DNA from: JAKOQB01 sp050258235
GTDB lineage: Bacteria > Pseudomonadota > Gammaproteobacteria > Burkholderiales > Burkholderiaceae_F
Direction of reading: 5' to 3'
DNA length: 19,886 bases
NCBI GenBank assembly: GCA_050258235.1
Contig: JBLMYK010000244.1
Location: 1 to 19,886 of the forward strand
In this document: positions 7,430 through 14,475 of the stretch, one piece after another
Numbering within the stretch: position 1 is the first letter of the stretch
Layout of the letters: every line of letters begins with the position of its first letter
Position numbers and translations under genes: made by a program
Notes under the pieces: generated by a model
Told to the model about the DNA's origin: nothing
The model's input: the letters and a program-made list of their open reading frames with translations, nothing else
Database searches by the model: none

Positions 7430-8662
7430 ATGGCGTTCCGTTTCGCGCACGCGACCCACCCGGACTGGGCGGAAGCGACGCGCCAATGCCTGGCGCAGCT
7501 CGACGCGCAGGCGGCGAGCGGCACTTACGAGCGCCGCTCCAACCTGGCATTCCTTTACGTCACCGAGCCGCTGTTGCCGCACCTCGACGAGATCCTGGCC
7601 ACGCTGCAGGCGCGCACCGGCATCCCGAACTGGGTCGGATCCAGCGCCGTCGCAATCTGCGCCACCGGCATCGAGTACGTGGACGAGCCCGCGCTGGCGG
7701 TCATGCTGGGCAACTTCCCACCGGGCAGCGTGAACGTGTTTTCCGGCACCCAGCGTCCGCCGACCCTGGGTACGCGCACGGACAGCGGCGCACAGGCGGC
7801 CTACACCGCGCTCGTGCACGCCGACCCCCGCACGCTGGATTTGCCGGAACTGCTGATCGACATGGCCGGCAAGCTGGAAAGCGAATACCTGTTTGGCGGC
7901 CTGTCGAGCGGCCGCCAATCGACCTGCCAGATCGCCGACCGCACACTGGGTGGAGGGCTGTCGGGCGCGGTCTTCTCGTCGGACGTGCGACTGGTCTCGC
8001 GCGTCTCGCAGGGCGCACACCCGCTTCCGGCGGCGCGCCGCCACGAAGTCACCAAGGCCAACGACAACGTGATCCTGGAGCTGGACGGGCGGCCCGCCTT
8101 CGACGTGCTGCTGGAGGATGCGGGGATCCGCGAACGAGCCACGCTGCTGTCGGGCGAGGATGCGCCGCGCGAGGATTTCGCGCGCATCCGGCAGCAGCTG
8201 CTTGCCCTCGGGCGGCGCGGGCTGTTCGTCGGGATCGAACCGGAGCAGCCGTCGGGCTATCGCGAGCGCACGCTGCGCGCCGACTACGTGATCCGCCACG
8301 TCGTCGCCCTCGACCCCGCAAAGGGTGGCGTCACCGTCGCCGCGGTGATCGAAGAAGGCAATCGGCTGAGCTTCTGCACGCGCGACGAGTCCGCCGCGCG
8401 CAAGGACCTGGTCCGCGTCTGCTCGGAGATCCGCGACCACATCGACGAGCAGCGCGACGGCGGACAGCCGGTCGCCGCCAAGGGCGCGCTGTACTTCTCG
8501 TGCATCGGACGCGGCAGCCACATGTTCGGCGAGCAGTCGGAGGAGCTGAAGCTGATCCGCCACCACCTGGGCGACGTCCCGCTGGTTGGCTTCTACGCGA
8601 GCGGCGAGATCGGCGGCCGCAACCTGTACGGCTTCACCGGCGTTCTGACGGTGTTCTACTGA
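7430..8662 (+). CDS. FIST-domain sensory protein (FIST N and FIST C)
   Basis: A 410-residue soluble protein matching the FIST family (F-box and intracellular signal transduction), proposed to sense small ligands such as amino acids. The N-terminal FIST domain covers roughly 35-200, with WVGSSAVAIC (68-77) and YLFGGLSSG-type glycine-rich turns. The C-terminal FIST_C domain ends with GALYFSCIGRG (352-362, including C358) and GFYASGEIGG, the usual hallmark. No membrane segment, kinase, GGDEF or methyl-accepting domain is attached, so it is a stand-alone sensor module whose output partner is unknown. It starts 7 bp after the PhaM-like gene and is probably co-transcribed with it. It converges on the SDR gene with 18 bp between stops. 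Confidence 0.85.
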   Translation: MAFRFAHATHPDWAEATRQCLAQLDAQAASGTYERRSNLAFLYVTEPLLPHLDEILATLQARTGIPNWVGSSAVAICATGIEYVDEPALAVMLGNFPPGSVNVFSGTQRPPTLGTRTDSGAQAAYTALVHADPRTLDLPELLIDMAGKLESEYLFGGLSSGRQSTCQIADRTLGGGLSGAVFSSDVRLVSRVSQGAHPLPAARRHEVTKANDNVILELDGRPAFDVLLEDAGIRERATLLSGEDAPREDFARIRQQLLALGRRGLFVGIEPEQPSGYRERTLRADYVIRHVVALDPAKGGVTVAAVIEEGNRLSFCTRDESAARKDLVRVCSEIRDHIDEQRDGGQPVAAKGALYFSCIGRGSHMFGEQSEELKLIRHHLGDVPLVGFYASGEIGGRNLYGFTGVLTVFY

Positions 8663-8680
8663 AACCGGCTGCCGGCCGGC

Positions 8681-9475
8681 TCACATCACGTAGTTCAGGC
8701 CGAGCCGTCCACCGTCCGGATAAACCGTCGTTCCAGTCAGATACGACGCGTCGTCGCTGGCAAGGAAGACGGCCACCCGCGCAACCTCGTCAGGCTCGCC
8801 GAGCCGGCCGAGCGGCGTACGCGAAAGGATGCGCTGCCTCGCCGCGTCGTTCGTCAGCACGGCGGTCTTCAGCAGCTCGGTGGCGATCGAGCCGGGGCCG
8901 ATCCCCATCACGCGGATGCCCTTCGGCGCCAGCCCGATGGCCATCACCTTGGTCAACTGGTTCACCCCGCCCTTGCTGACGGTGTAGGGCACCTGGTTGG
9001 CAATCGCCAGGACCCCGTTCACGCTCGACATGTTGATGATGGCGCCGCGCGTTTCGCCGCCGCCCGGCAGCGCACGCGCGTCCTGCGTCAGCATCTGTCG
9101 TGCTGCCGCCTGGCCGCAGAGAAAGACGCCTTTCAGGTTCACGCGCAGCACGCGATCGAAATCCTCCTCCGCCAGGTCGACGAAATCGGCCGCGTGCACG
9201 ATGCCGGCGTTGCTGACGAAGATGTCGAGCCGGCCGAAGTGATCGACCGCGAACCTGACCAGGCGCTCCGCATCGGTGCGCTCGCCAACGTCGGCGCGAC
9301 AGAACAGTGCGGTGCCGCCCGCGGCTGCAACGTCCTTGATCAGCGCGGTGCCGCCGACCTCGTTGACGTCCGATGCCACGACGCGCGCCCCTTCGGCGGC
9401 AAACGCCCGCACGCACGCGGCACCGATTCCCTGCGCGGCACCCGTGATCACCGCAACCCGATCCTGCAACCTCAT
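8681..9475 (-). CDS. Short-chain dehydrogenase/reductase (classical SDR)
   Basis: A 264-residue NAD(P)-dependent oxidoreductase. The cofactor loop TGAAQGIG is at 11-18, an acidic residue follows beta-2 (SDVN, 35-38, favouring NAD), D62 is in the ADV turn, SNAG is at 88-91, the catalytic Ser is in NMSS (148-151), and Y164 and K168 form the YxxxK motif. The tail ASYLTGTTVYPDGG is typical of the 3-oxoacyl-ACP reductase / glucose-dehydrogenase-like subgroup. The substrate is not assignable. A strong Shine-Dalgarno (GGGAGGC on the minus strand, about 4 bases before the ATG) supports the start. It lies 64 bp downstream of the MerR/B12 regulator on the same strand, so it may be co-transcribed with the regulator. 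Membership in the light-response set is an inference from position only. Confidence 0.9.
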   Translation of the reverse strand: MRLQDRVAVITGAAQGIGAACVRAFAAEGARVVASDVNEVGGTALIKDVAAAGGTALFCRADVGERTDAERLVRFAVDHFGRLDIFVSNAGIVHAADFVDLAEEDFDRVLRVNLKGVFLCGQAAARQMLTQDARALPGGGETRGAIINMSSVNGVLAIANQVPYTVSKGGVNQLTKVMAIGLAPKGIRVMGIGPGSIATELLKTAVLTNDAARQRILSRTPLGRLGEPDEVARVAVFLASDDASYLTGTTVYPDGGRLGLNYVM

Positions 9476-9539
9476 CTTCGCCTCCCTGGTCGCTCGTCAG
9501 GGCGCGAATTGTCAGCCAAATCGGCCGCAGGAGGTCCGG

Positions 9540-10481
9540 TCATCCCGTGGCACCGTGGGCCGTGCGCCAGGCAGCAATCGCCGGGCCGATGCCGGCGAGT
9601 TCTCGCAGCGCCGTGACGCCTGGCGGAGTTCGCCGATACAGCGCCGGGCAACTGCCGCCCGCCCAAAGTTCGATCCCCTCGGCCAGCCGGCCACGCAACT
9701 GCGCGAGGCCGTCGAGCGCCTGGTTCTGGCTCAGCGCCGCTGAGAACGAAAGCGCCACGATGTCGGCACGATGCGTCTGCGCGGCGCCGGCAATGTCTGC
9801 GAGCGGCGTATGCACGCCGAGCGAAATGCAGCGTGCGCCTTCGAGCGCGAACATCGACTGCGCCATCAGCAGACCGAGCCCGTGCTGTTCGGGCGGCAGC
9901 GTGGTCAGCAACACGCGCGGCGATTCTGCTGTCTGCGGCACGGAGTGGATCGCGTTGCGCAGCAGGGTCTGGATCGTTTCCGTGTACAGGTGCTCCTCGT
10001 AGATCTCGAGGCGACCGCGCGCCCACCCGTCGCCGATCGCCGCGTTCAGCGGCGCGACCACCTCGGCCGTGAAGCGCGCCAGGCCGATGCGCAGCAGGCT
10101 TTGCGACAACTGGCGCTGCAGCTCATCGATGCGGCGGGATTCCACGAGTTCGACGAACGCATCGAGAGGTGCGGCGAGGACGGCCGATTCCCGGCCGTTC
10201 GCGGGCGCCGCACCACCGGTCGACAGCGCGAGGGCCTGCAGCTCTTCCAGCGCGAGCCCGACGATCTTGCGCGGCCGATGGCCGAGATCGATCAGTCGTC
10301 GGATCGTGCGCAGCTGCTCGACCTGCTCGGTCGGGTACATGCGCTCGTCGTGCTCATTGCGCATCGGCCGCGGGAATCCGTACCGACGTTCCCAGGCGCG
10401 CAATGTGTCTTTCGAAAGCCCGCAGTCGCGCTCTACGGCGGCGATCGGGAGGCTGTCTCGTCGAAGTCTGGTGTCAGTCAT
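9540..10481 (-). CDS. MerR-family regulator with adenosylcobalamin-binding domains (CarH/LitR type)
   Basis: A 313-residue DNA-binding regulator. Residues about 10-78 form a MerR winged helix with the TLRAWERRYGFPRP helix-turn-helix and wing and an R-x-YP-x-E segment (47-52). About 100-180 is a B12-binding helical cap, and 187-305 a Rossmann-like cobalamin domain. The cap contains W153 followed nine residues later by E163-H164, the W-x9-EH signature of AdoCbl photoreceptors. The Rossmann part has E198-Q-H200-x2-G203, matching ExHxxG, with H200 as the predicted lower cobalt ligand. In CarH/LitR, dark AdoCbl-bound protein represses target promoters and light releases it. Ala154 occupies the place of the His that caps cobalt after photolysis in Thermus CarH. 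The gene is divergent from the gpx-folE2-cfa region, its likely target. Whether it responds to light is inferred. Confidence 0.9.
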   Translation of the reverse strand: MTDTRLRRDSLPIAAVERDCGLSKDTLRAWERRYGFPRPMRNEHDERMYPTEQVEQLRTIRRLIDLGHRPRKIVGLALEELQALALSTGGAAPANGRESAVLAAPLDAFVELVESRRIDELQRQLSQSLLRIGLARFTAEVVAPLNAAIGDGWARGRLEIYEEHLYTETIQTLLRNAIHSVPQTAESPRVLLTTLPPEQHGLGLLMAQSMFALEGARCISLGVHTPLADIAGAAQTHRADIVALSFSAALSQNQALDGLAQLRGRLAEGIELWAGGSCPALYRRTPPGVTALRELAGIGPAIAAWRTAHGATG

Positions 10482-10725
10482 GGCTTTCGCCGGCGCCGTG
10501 TGATTGCGGATCGCGCAGGACCGACGTCGGTCCCGCCCACCGCTACTTGGAGTTTACCCGTGCCCCGCCATTTTGTCCTGGACAAATATGAGTTTTTTCT
10601 TCATCATCCGTCCCGACTCATTTCCGCTAGCCAGTGGCGTCGGGGTACTTGATGATCCGCGAAACTGGAGCCGGGCGGAAACGTTCCAGGACAGCTCATC
10701 GTAGAGTGACTTATTTACAGTATAT
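10482..10725. promoter_or_regulatory. Divergent regulatory region between the MerR/B12 gene and the peroxidase gene
   Basis: The longest gene-free stretch (244 bases, or about 400 if the peroxidase starts later) is visibly richer in A+T than its surroundings. It contains a perfect inverted repeat at 10572-10586 and an AT-rich run TTATTTACAGTATATATG (10711-10728) that could hold a -10 element. I could not find a well-spaced sigma-70 -35/-10 pair on either strand. MerR-family promoters often have long spacers, which would hide them. Both the regulator and the plus-strand gene set are expected to be transcribed from here. Confidence 0.5.
10572..10586. promoter_or_regulatory. Candidate operator: perfect 7+1+7 inverted repeat
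   Basis: TTTGTCC-T-GGACAAA is a perfect dyad in the divergent region, 91 bp upstream of the regulator start. The same half-site TTTGTCC recurs at 10834-10840. Its position suits autoregulation and control of the divergent genes by the MerR/B12 protein, but no match to a verified binding motif can be claimed from sequence alone. Confidence 0.4.
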
Positions 10726-11349
10726 ATGAAGATAGCGAGCACTAACATTTTTCTGCGTATCGAGGAGCGACCTGGAAGTGCAGCCTGCTCAAGCCGTCGC
10801 CGAGCACTGACCGCTCTGCCAATTCTCGGAATTTTTGTCCATGTCAAACATGCAATAGCAGTTGAGAGTTGCCCCCAACTGCTCAGGCATGTGATGCCCC
10901 GGTTGCAGGACGATGCGCCGCAGGACCTGTGCGAGTACGCCGGCCGCGTCCTGCTGGTGGTGAACACCGCGAGTTACTGCGGCTACACGCCCCAGTACGA
11001 AGGCCTTGAAAAGCTCCATGCGCGCTATGCGTCGCGCGGCTTCTCGGTGCTGGGCTTTCCGTCGAACGACTTCAACCAGGAGCCGAAGGACAACAAGACG
11101 ATCGCGGCGTTCTGTTTCAACACCTACGGCGTGAAGTTCCCGATGTTTGCCAAGACCTCGGTGACCGGCCCGGCGGCCAACCCCCTCTTTTCCGAGATCT
11201 CGCGCGCCGCGGGGCAGCCCCCGAAATGGAATTTCAGCAAGTACCTGATCGATCGCGACGGCCGCGTCGTCGCCAATTTTCCGAGCGAGGTGGGGCCGCT
11301 TGACAGCCGGGTCACCGCCCGCATCGAACAACTGCTGGCGCGCCGATGA
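10726..11349 (+). CDS. Glutathione peroxidase-family thiol peroxidase
   Basis: A cysteine-type GPx reducing hydrogen or lipid hydroperoxides. Numbering from 10726, the peroxidatic Cys is C85 in NTASYCGYTPQYEGL. Gln118 is in FPSNDFNQEP, and W168-N169 in KWNF completes the catalytic tetrad. C130 in AFCFNTYGVKFP matches the resolving Cys of thioredoxin-dependent GPx enzymes. The family core begins near CPQLL (49-53). The first 48 residues are unusual: an RRR followed by a moderately hydrophobic run (about 27-46) interrupted by His and Lys, which could be a poor signal peptide. No Shine-Dalgarno precedes 10726, and no better ATG exists in frame before the core, so the start is uncertain. It is the first plus-strand gene after the B12 regulator. 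Peroxide defence there fits a photo-oxidative stress role. Confidence 0.85.
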   Translation: MKIASTNIFLRIEERPGSAACSSRRRALTALPILGIFVHVKHAIAVESCPQLLRHVMPRLQDDAPQDLCEYAGRVLLVVNTASYCGYTPQYEGLEKLHARYASRGFSVLGFPSNDFNQEPKDNKTIAAFCFNTYGVKFPMFAKTSVTGPAANPLFSEISRAAGQPPKWNFSKYLIDRDGRVVANFPSEVGPLDSRVTARIEQLLARR

Positions 11350-11397
11350 CCCCAGCGACAGCACGGCCGGCCTGCGGCCCAGTCGAAATGGGCGACA

Positions 11398-11414
11398 ATT
11401 CGGGTTTACCGAAT
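11398..11414 (+). promoter_or_regulatory. Inverted repeat overlapping the folE2 start codon
   Basis: ATTCGG (11398-11403) and CCGAAT (11409-11414) form a perfect 6-bp dyad around a 5-base loop. The right arm includes the first two bases of the folE2 ATG. In mRNA this would be a short hairpin burying the start codon; in DNA it could be a protein site. No clear Shine-Dalgarno is present just upstream. Confidence 0.4.
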
Positions 11415-12231
11415 GAACGCTCCCGACCAAATGTTCCTGCCCGACGTGCAGGCGAGCACCGACGGTCGCAACGTGGCCATTCAGCGCGTTGGGATCAAGG
11501 GCCTGACGCACCCGGTGACGATCGCAACCCCGGATGGTCCACAGCCGTCGGTGGCCGCCATCGACATGTACGTGGCCCTGCCGCCGACGCAGAAGGGCAC
11601 GCACATGTCGCGCTTCATCGAGGTATTGCGCGACCATCGCACTCCGCTGTCACCGGCGTCGCTGCAACTGATGCTGACCACGATGCTCGAGCGTCTCGAA
11701 GCGTCGGACGGATCGATCGAACTGCGCTTTCCGTACTTCCTGCGGAAATCGGCCCCGATCTCCGGCGTCGAAAGCCTGATGGACTATCGGGTGGTGCTGG
11801 CCGCGGAGCATCGCGACGGCGGCACGATCGTGCGCCAGACGATCACGGCGCCGGTCACCAGCCTGTGTCCCTGCAGCAAGAAGGTTGCAAACTACGGCGC
11901 CCACAACCAGCGCTCGGAGCTGACCGTGGCGGTCGAACTGGTTGGCGAAATGACGATCGACGAGCAGATCCGCATCGCCGAGCAGGCGGCGTCGGCGGAG
12001 CTCTGGGGTCTGCTGAAGCGACCGGACGAGAAGTACGTGACGGAGCTCGCGTACGACAACCCGAAGTTCGTCGAGGACATGGTGCGGGACATCGCGGTCG
12101 CACTGAACCGCGATGCGCGGGTCGTCGCGTACACGGTCGAGGCCGAGAACTTCGAATCGATCCACAACCACTCGGCGTTTGCGCGGATCGAGCACGACAA
12201 GCGCCGGTCCGTGACGCCGCAGGGCACCTAG
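11413..12231 (+). CDS. folE2: GTP cyclohydrolase FolE2 (type IB)
   Basis: A 272-residue enzyme converting GTP to 7,8-dihydroneopterin triphosphate, the first step of folate and pterin synthesis. FolE2 is the alternative, less zinc-dependent form of GTP cyclohydrolase I. Hallmarks are KGTHMSRF (61-68), TSLCPCSK (149-156, with the catalytic cysteine in the CPC pair) and GAHNQRS (162-168), with ENFESIHNHSA near the C-terminus. The length is typical. It starts 63 bp after the peroxidase gene; the short gap has no obvious terminator. No Zur-box-like sequence was recognised upstream. GTP cyclohydrolase genes have been reported among light-induced genes in LitR systems, where reduced pterins could serve photolyase or antenna cofactors. 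A link here is inferred from neighbourhood. Confidence 0.95.
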   Translation: MNAPDQMFLPDVQASTDGRNVAIQRVGIKGLTHPVTIATPDGPQPSVAAIDMYVALPPTQKGTHMSRFIEVLRDHRTPLSPASLQLMLTTMLERLEASDGSIELRFPYFLRKSAPISGVESLMDYRVVLAAEHRDGGTIVRQTITAPVTSLCPCSKKVANYGAHNQRSELTVAVELVGEMTIDEQIRIAEQAASAELWGLLKRPDEKYVTELAYDNPKFVEDMVRDIAVALNRDARVVAYTVEAENFESIHNHSAFARIEHDKRRSVTPQGT

Positions 12232-12346
12232 CGCCACGCGCGGTGTGCGGTACACGCGCCGCGGCGATCTTCCGGGCACCTCCTCTTCCTTGCCGCGCGG
12301 TCTGGCCGCCCTCGTTGCGAGCGGCGCTCCCGGGGCCGTATCAGCC

Positions 12347-13657
12347 ATGAAGGTCGCCGTCATCGGCGCCGGCATCGCCGGCCTCGGCTGCGCGCACGCG
12401 CTGACGCGCGATCTGGGCGCCGCGTGCCGCGTCACGCTGTTCGAGGCCGCACAACGGCTCGGCGGGCACGCCAACACGGTCGACGTCGAACTCGATGGCA
12501 TTCGTCACCCGGTCGACACCGGATTTCTCGTCTTCAACGAGCGCACCTACCCGAACCTGCTGGCGCTGTTCGACGAACTGCGCGTTCCCGTCGCGGCAAG
12601 CGACATGTCGTTCTCGGTCAGCGTGGCCCGGCCGGCGCGGGAGCACCGGCTGGAATGGGCAGGCACCGATCTTTCGACGGTATTCGCGCAGCGCCGCAAC
12701 CTGGCCTCGCCGCGCTTCCTCGGCATGCTTGCCGATCTGCTGCGCTTCAACCGTCACGCGACGCGCATCGCCGAAGGGCAGGAAACGACGGACGCCGAAC
12801 TGTCGCTCGGCGAATTCCTCGACCGTCATCGCTACGGGCAGCCGTTCCGTCACTGGTACCTGCTGCCGATGGCGGCGGCGATCTGGTCCTGCCCGACCGA
12901 CACGATGCTCGCGTATCCGGTCGGGACCTTCGTCCGCTTCTGCCACAACCATGGGCTGCTGCAGATCGACGACCGGCCACGCTGGTACACGGTGCGCGGA
13001 GGCGCACGCCAGTATGTCGGCCGCATCGCGGCGCGCCTTGCCGACCTGCGCGTCGGCGAACCGGTGCAACAGGTGGCGCGGCATCCCGCGGGCGGCGTGA
13101 CGGTCGCGAGCCGGCACGGCCGCGAGTCGTTCGATCACGTCGTGCTCGCCTGCCACAGCGATCAGGCGCTGCACCTGCTCGCTGATGCTGACCGCGAACA
13201 GCGCGAACTGCTCGCCGCGGTCCGCTATCAGCCGAATCGCGCGGTGCTGCATACCGATGCCCGGCTGATGCCGCGCTCGCGCAAGGTGTGGGCGTCGTGG
13301 AACTACCTGAGCGAGCAGGGCAGGCAGGGCGACGGGCAGCCCGGCGTGTCGGTCACCTATCACCTGAACCGGCTGCAGCCGCTGCCGTTTCGGCGGCCGG
13401 TCTTCGTCAGCCTGAATCCGCTGTGCGAGCCGCTTGCCGAATCGATCATCGCCGAGTTCGACTATGCGCACCCGGTCTTCGACGAACGCGCGATCGCTGC
13501 GCAGCGGCGGCTGGCGGCGCTGCAGGGTCGCCGCGGCGTGTGGTTCGCCGGCGCCTGGACCGGCTATGGATTCCACGAGGACGGCCTGAGGTCGGGGCTG
13601 GCGGTCGCCGCCGCGCTGCGCGCGCGCGTTCCGGTCGCGCTCCCGCTGGCGGCCTGA
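12347..13657 (+). CDS. NAD(P)/FAD-dependent oxidoreductase (amine-oxidase-like)
   Basis: A 436-residue flavoprotein. The Rossmann dinucleotide-binding motif VIGAGIAGLG is at 5-14 and the beta-2 acid is E33. RLGGHANT (37-44) is the second FAD-contact motif, as in flavin amine oxidases and phytoene desaturases. VDTGFLVFNERTYPN follows (56-70), and a C-terminal FAD-closing segment reads FAGAWTGYGFHEDGL. This subgroup is found next to DUF1365 and Cfa-like genes and has been tied to modified membrane fatty acids and the singlet-oxygen response in other bacteria. The substrate is not certain. The start at 12347 is chosen because the FAD motif begins at once; an upstream in-frame ATG at 12245 would add 34 residues of unfamilial sequence. 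It begins 115 bp after folE2, so a separate promoter is possible. DUF1365 follows after 5 bp. Confidence 0.88.
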   Translation: MKVAVIGAGIAGLGCAHALTRDLGAACRVTLFEAAQRLGGHANTVDVELDGIRHPVDTGFLVFNERTYPNLLALFDELRVPVAASDMSFSVSVARPAREHRLEWAGTDLSTVFAQRRNLASPRFLGMLADLLRFNRHATRIAEGQETTDAELSLGEFLDRHRYGQPFRHWYLLPMAAAIWSCPTDTMLAYPVGTFVRFCHNHGLLQIDDRPRWYTVRGGARQYVGRIAARLADLRVGEPVQQVARHPAGGVTVASRHGRESFDHVVLACHSDQALHLLADADREQRELLAAVRYQPNRAVLHTDARLMPRSRKVWASWNYLSEQGRQGDGQPGVSVTYHLNRLQPLPFRRPVFVSLNPLCEPLAESIIAEFDYAHPVFDERAIAAQRRLAALQGRRGVWFAGAWTGYGFHEDGLRSGLAVAAALRARVPVALPLAA

Positions 13658-13662
13658 TCTAT

Positions 13663-14475
13663 ATGGAGCACGCAGCCTTGCCCTGGTTGGGCGTCGGTTC
13701 GATCCGGCATACGCGGCTGCGTCCGGCGCGCCACGGCTTTGCCTACCGGGCGTGGTTCCTGCGCCTGCCGCTGCGCGCGCCACAGCGCTGGCCATCGCGC
13801 TGGCTGAAGACGAACCGGCGCGCGGTGTTCGCGCTGCACGACCGCGATCACGGCGATGGCCGTCCGCTGCTGGCGTGGATCGACGACCTGCTGCGCCGCG
13901 AGGGCATCGACGATGCACGCGGCGAAATCTGGCTGCACACGCTGCCGCGTGTGCTCGGCTACGTGTTCAATCCGGTCAGCTTCTGGTTCTGCGAGCGGGC
14001 CGACGGGCGTCTGCGCGCGATAGTTTGCGAGGTCAACAACACGTTCGGCGAGCGGCACTGCTATCTGCTTGCCCACCCGGACGGGCGAGCGCTCGCCTGG
14101 GGCGAAGAGCTTTCCGCGCGCAAGGCGTTCCACGTATCGCCGTTCTGCCGCACCGAGGGCGAGTACCGGTTCCGCTTCCTGCTGACGGGCACATCGACAG
14201 CCGGACCGCGGTTCATCGCTCGCATCGACCATCACGACGCACAGGGTCCGCTGCTGCAGACGTCGATCGAAGGCGCGCTGGCACCATTGACCGACGCGCA
14301 GCTGCTGCGCACCCTCGTCACGCACCCCGCGTTCACGCTCGGCGTGATCGTCCGCATTCACTGGCAGGCGCTGCGCCTGTGGATCAAGCGCGTCCCGTTC
14401 TTCCGCAAGCCGCGGCCGCCCGGCCGCGATGTCACGCACTCGCAACCCCAATCTTCCCCGCTGACGTCCCCATGA
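13663..14475 (+). CDS. DUF1365 family protein
   Basis: A 270-residue protein with the DUF1365 pattern: an N-terminal RHTRLRPARHGFAYR segment (15-29), the GYVFNPVSFWFC block (99-110), EVNNTFGE (123-130) and an FHVSPF block further on. The biochemical role is unknown. The family is very commonly sandwiched between the FAD oxidoreductase and a Cfa-like methyltransferase, as here, suggesting a shared step in modifying membrane acyl chains. The start at 13663 follows the FAD gene stop by 5 bp; the open frame extends upstream without support. Its TGA overlaps the ATG of the Cfa-like gene, so synthesis of the two is coupled. Several aromatic and basic residues near the C-terminus could allow peripheral membrane contact, but no clear transmembrane helix is seen. 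Confidence 0.88.
   Translation: MEHAALPWLGVGSIRHTRLRPARHGFAYRAWFLRLPLRAPQRWPSRWLKTNRRAVFALHDRDHGDGRPLLAWIDDLLRREGIDDARGEIWLHTLPRVLGYVFNPVSFWFCERADGRLRAIVCEVNNTFGERHCYLLAHPDGRALAWGEELSARKAFHVSPFCRTEGEYRFRFLLTGTSTAGPRFIARIDHHDAQGPLLQTSIEGALAPLTDAQLLRTLVTHPAFTLGVIVRIHWQALRLWIKRVPFFRKPRPPGRDVTHSQPQSSPLTSP

Noticed and set aside
7325..8566. A 413-codon minus-strand open frame opposite the FIST gene
   Set aside because: No recognisable motif and compositionally an antisense shadow; the plus-strand FIST protein has both domains intact.
8663..8680. GC-rich palindrome GCCGGCCGGC between convergent FIST and SDR genes as a bidirectional terminator
   Set aside because: Self-complementary GC runs are common at this base composition and no T-tract follows on either strand.
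10572..10601. Inverted repeat followed by a T-run, read as an intrinsic terminator
   Set aside because: The stem is short and A/U-rich with almost no loop, the T-run is several bases away, and it lies between two divergent starts where no terminator is needed.
12341..13918. A 525-codon open frame on the minus strand
   Set aside because: It lies opposite the FAD oxidoreductase, which has clear FAD motifs. The product is Arg/Ala/Gln-rich with no family pattern, as expected from antisense reading of GC-rich codons.
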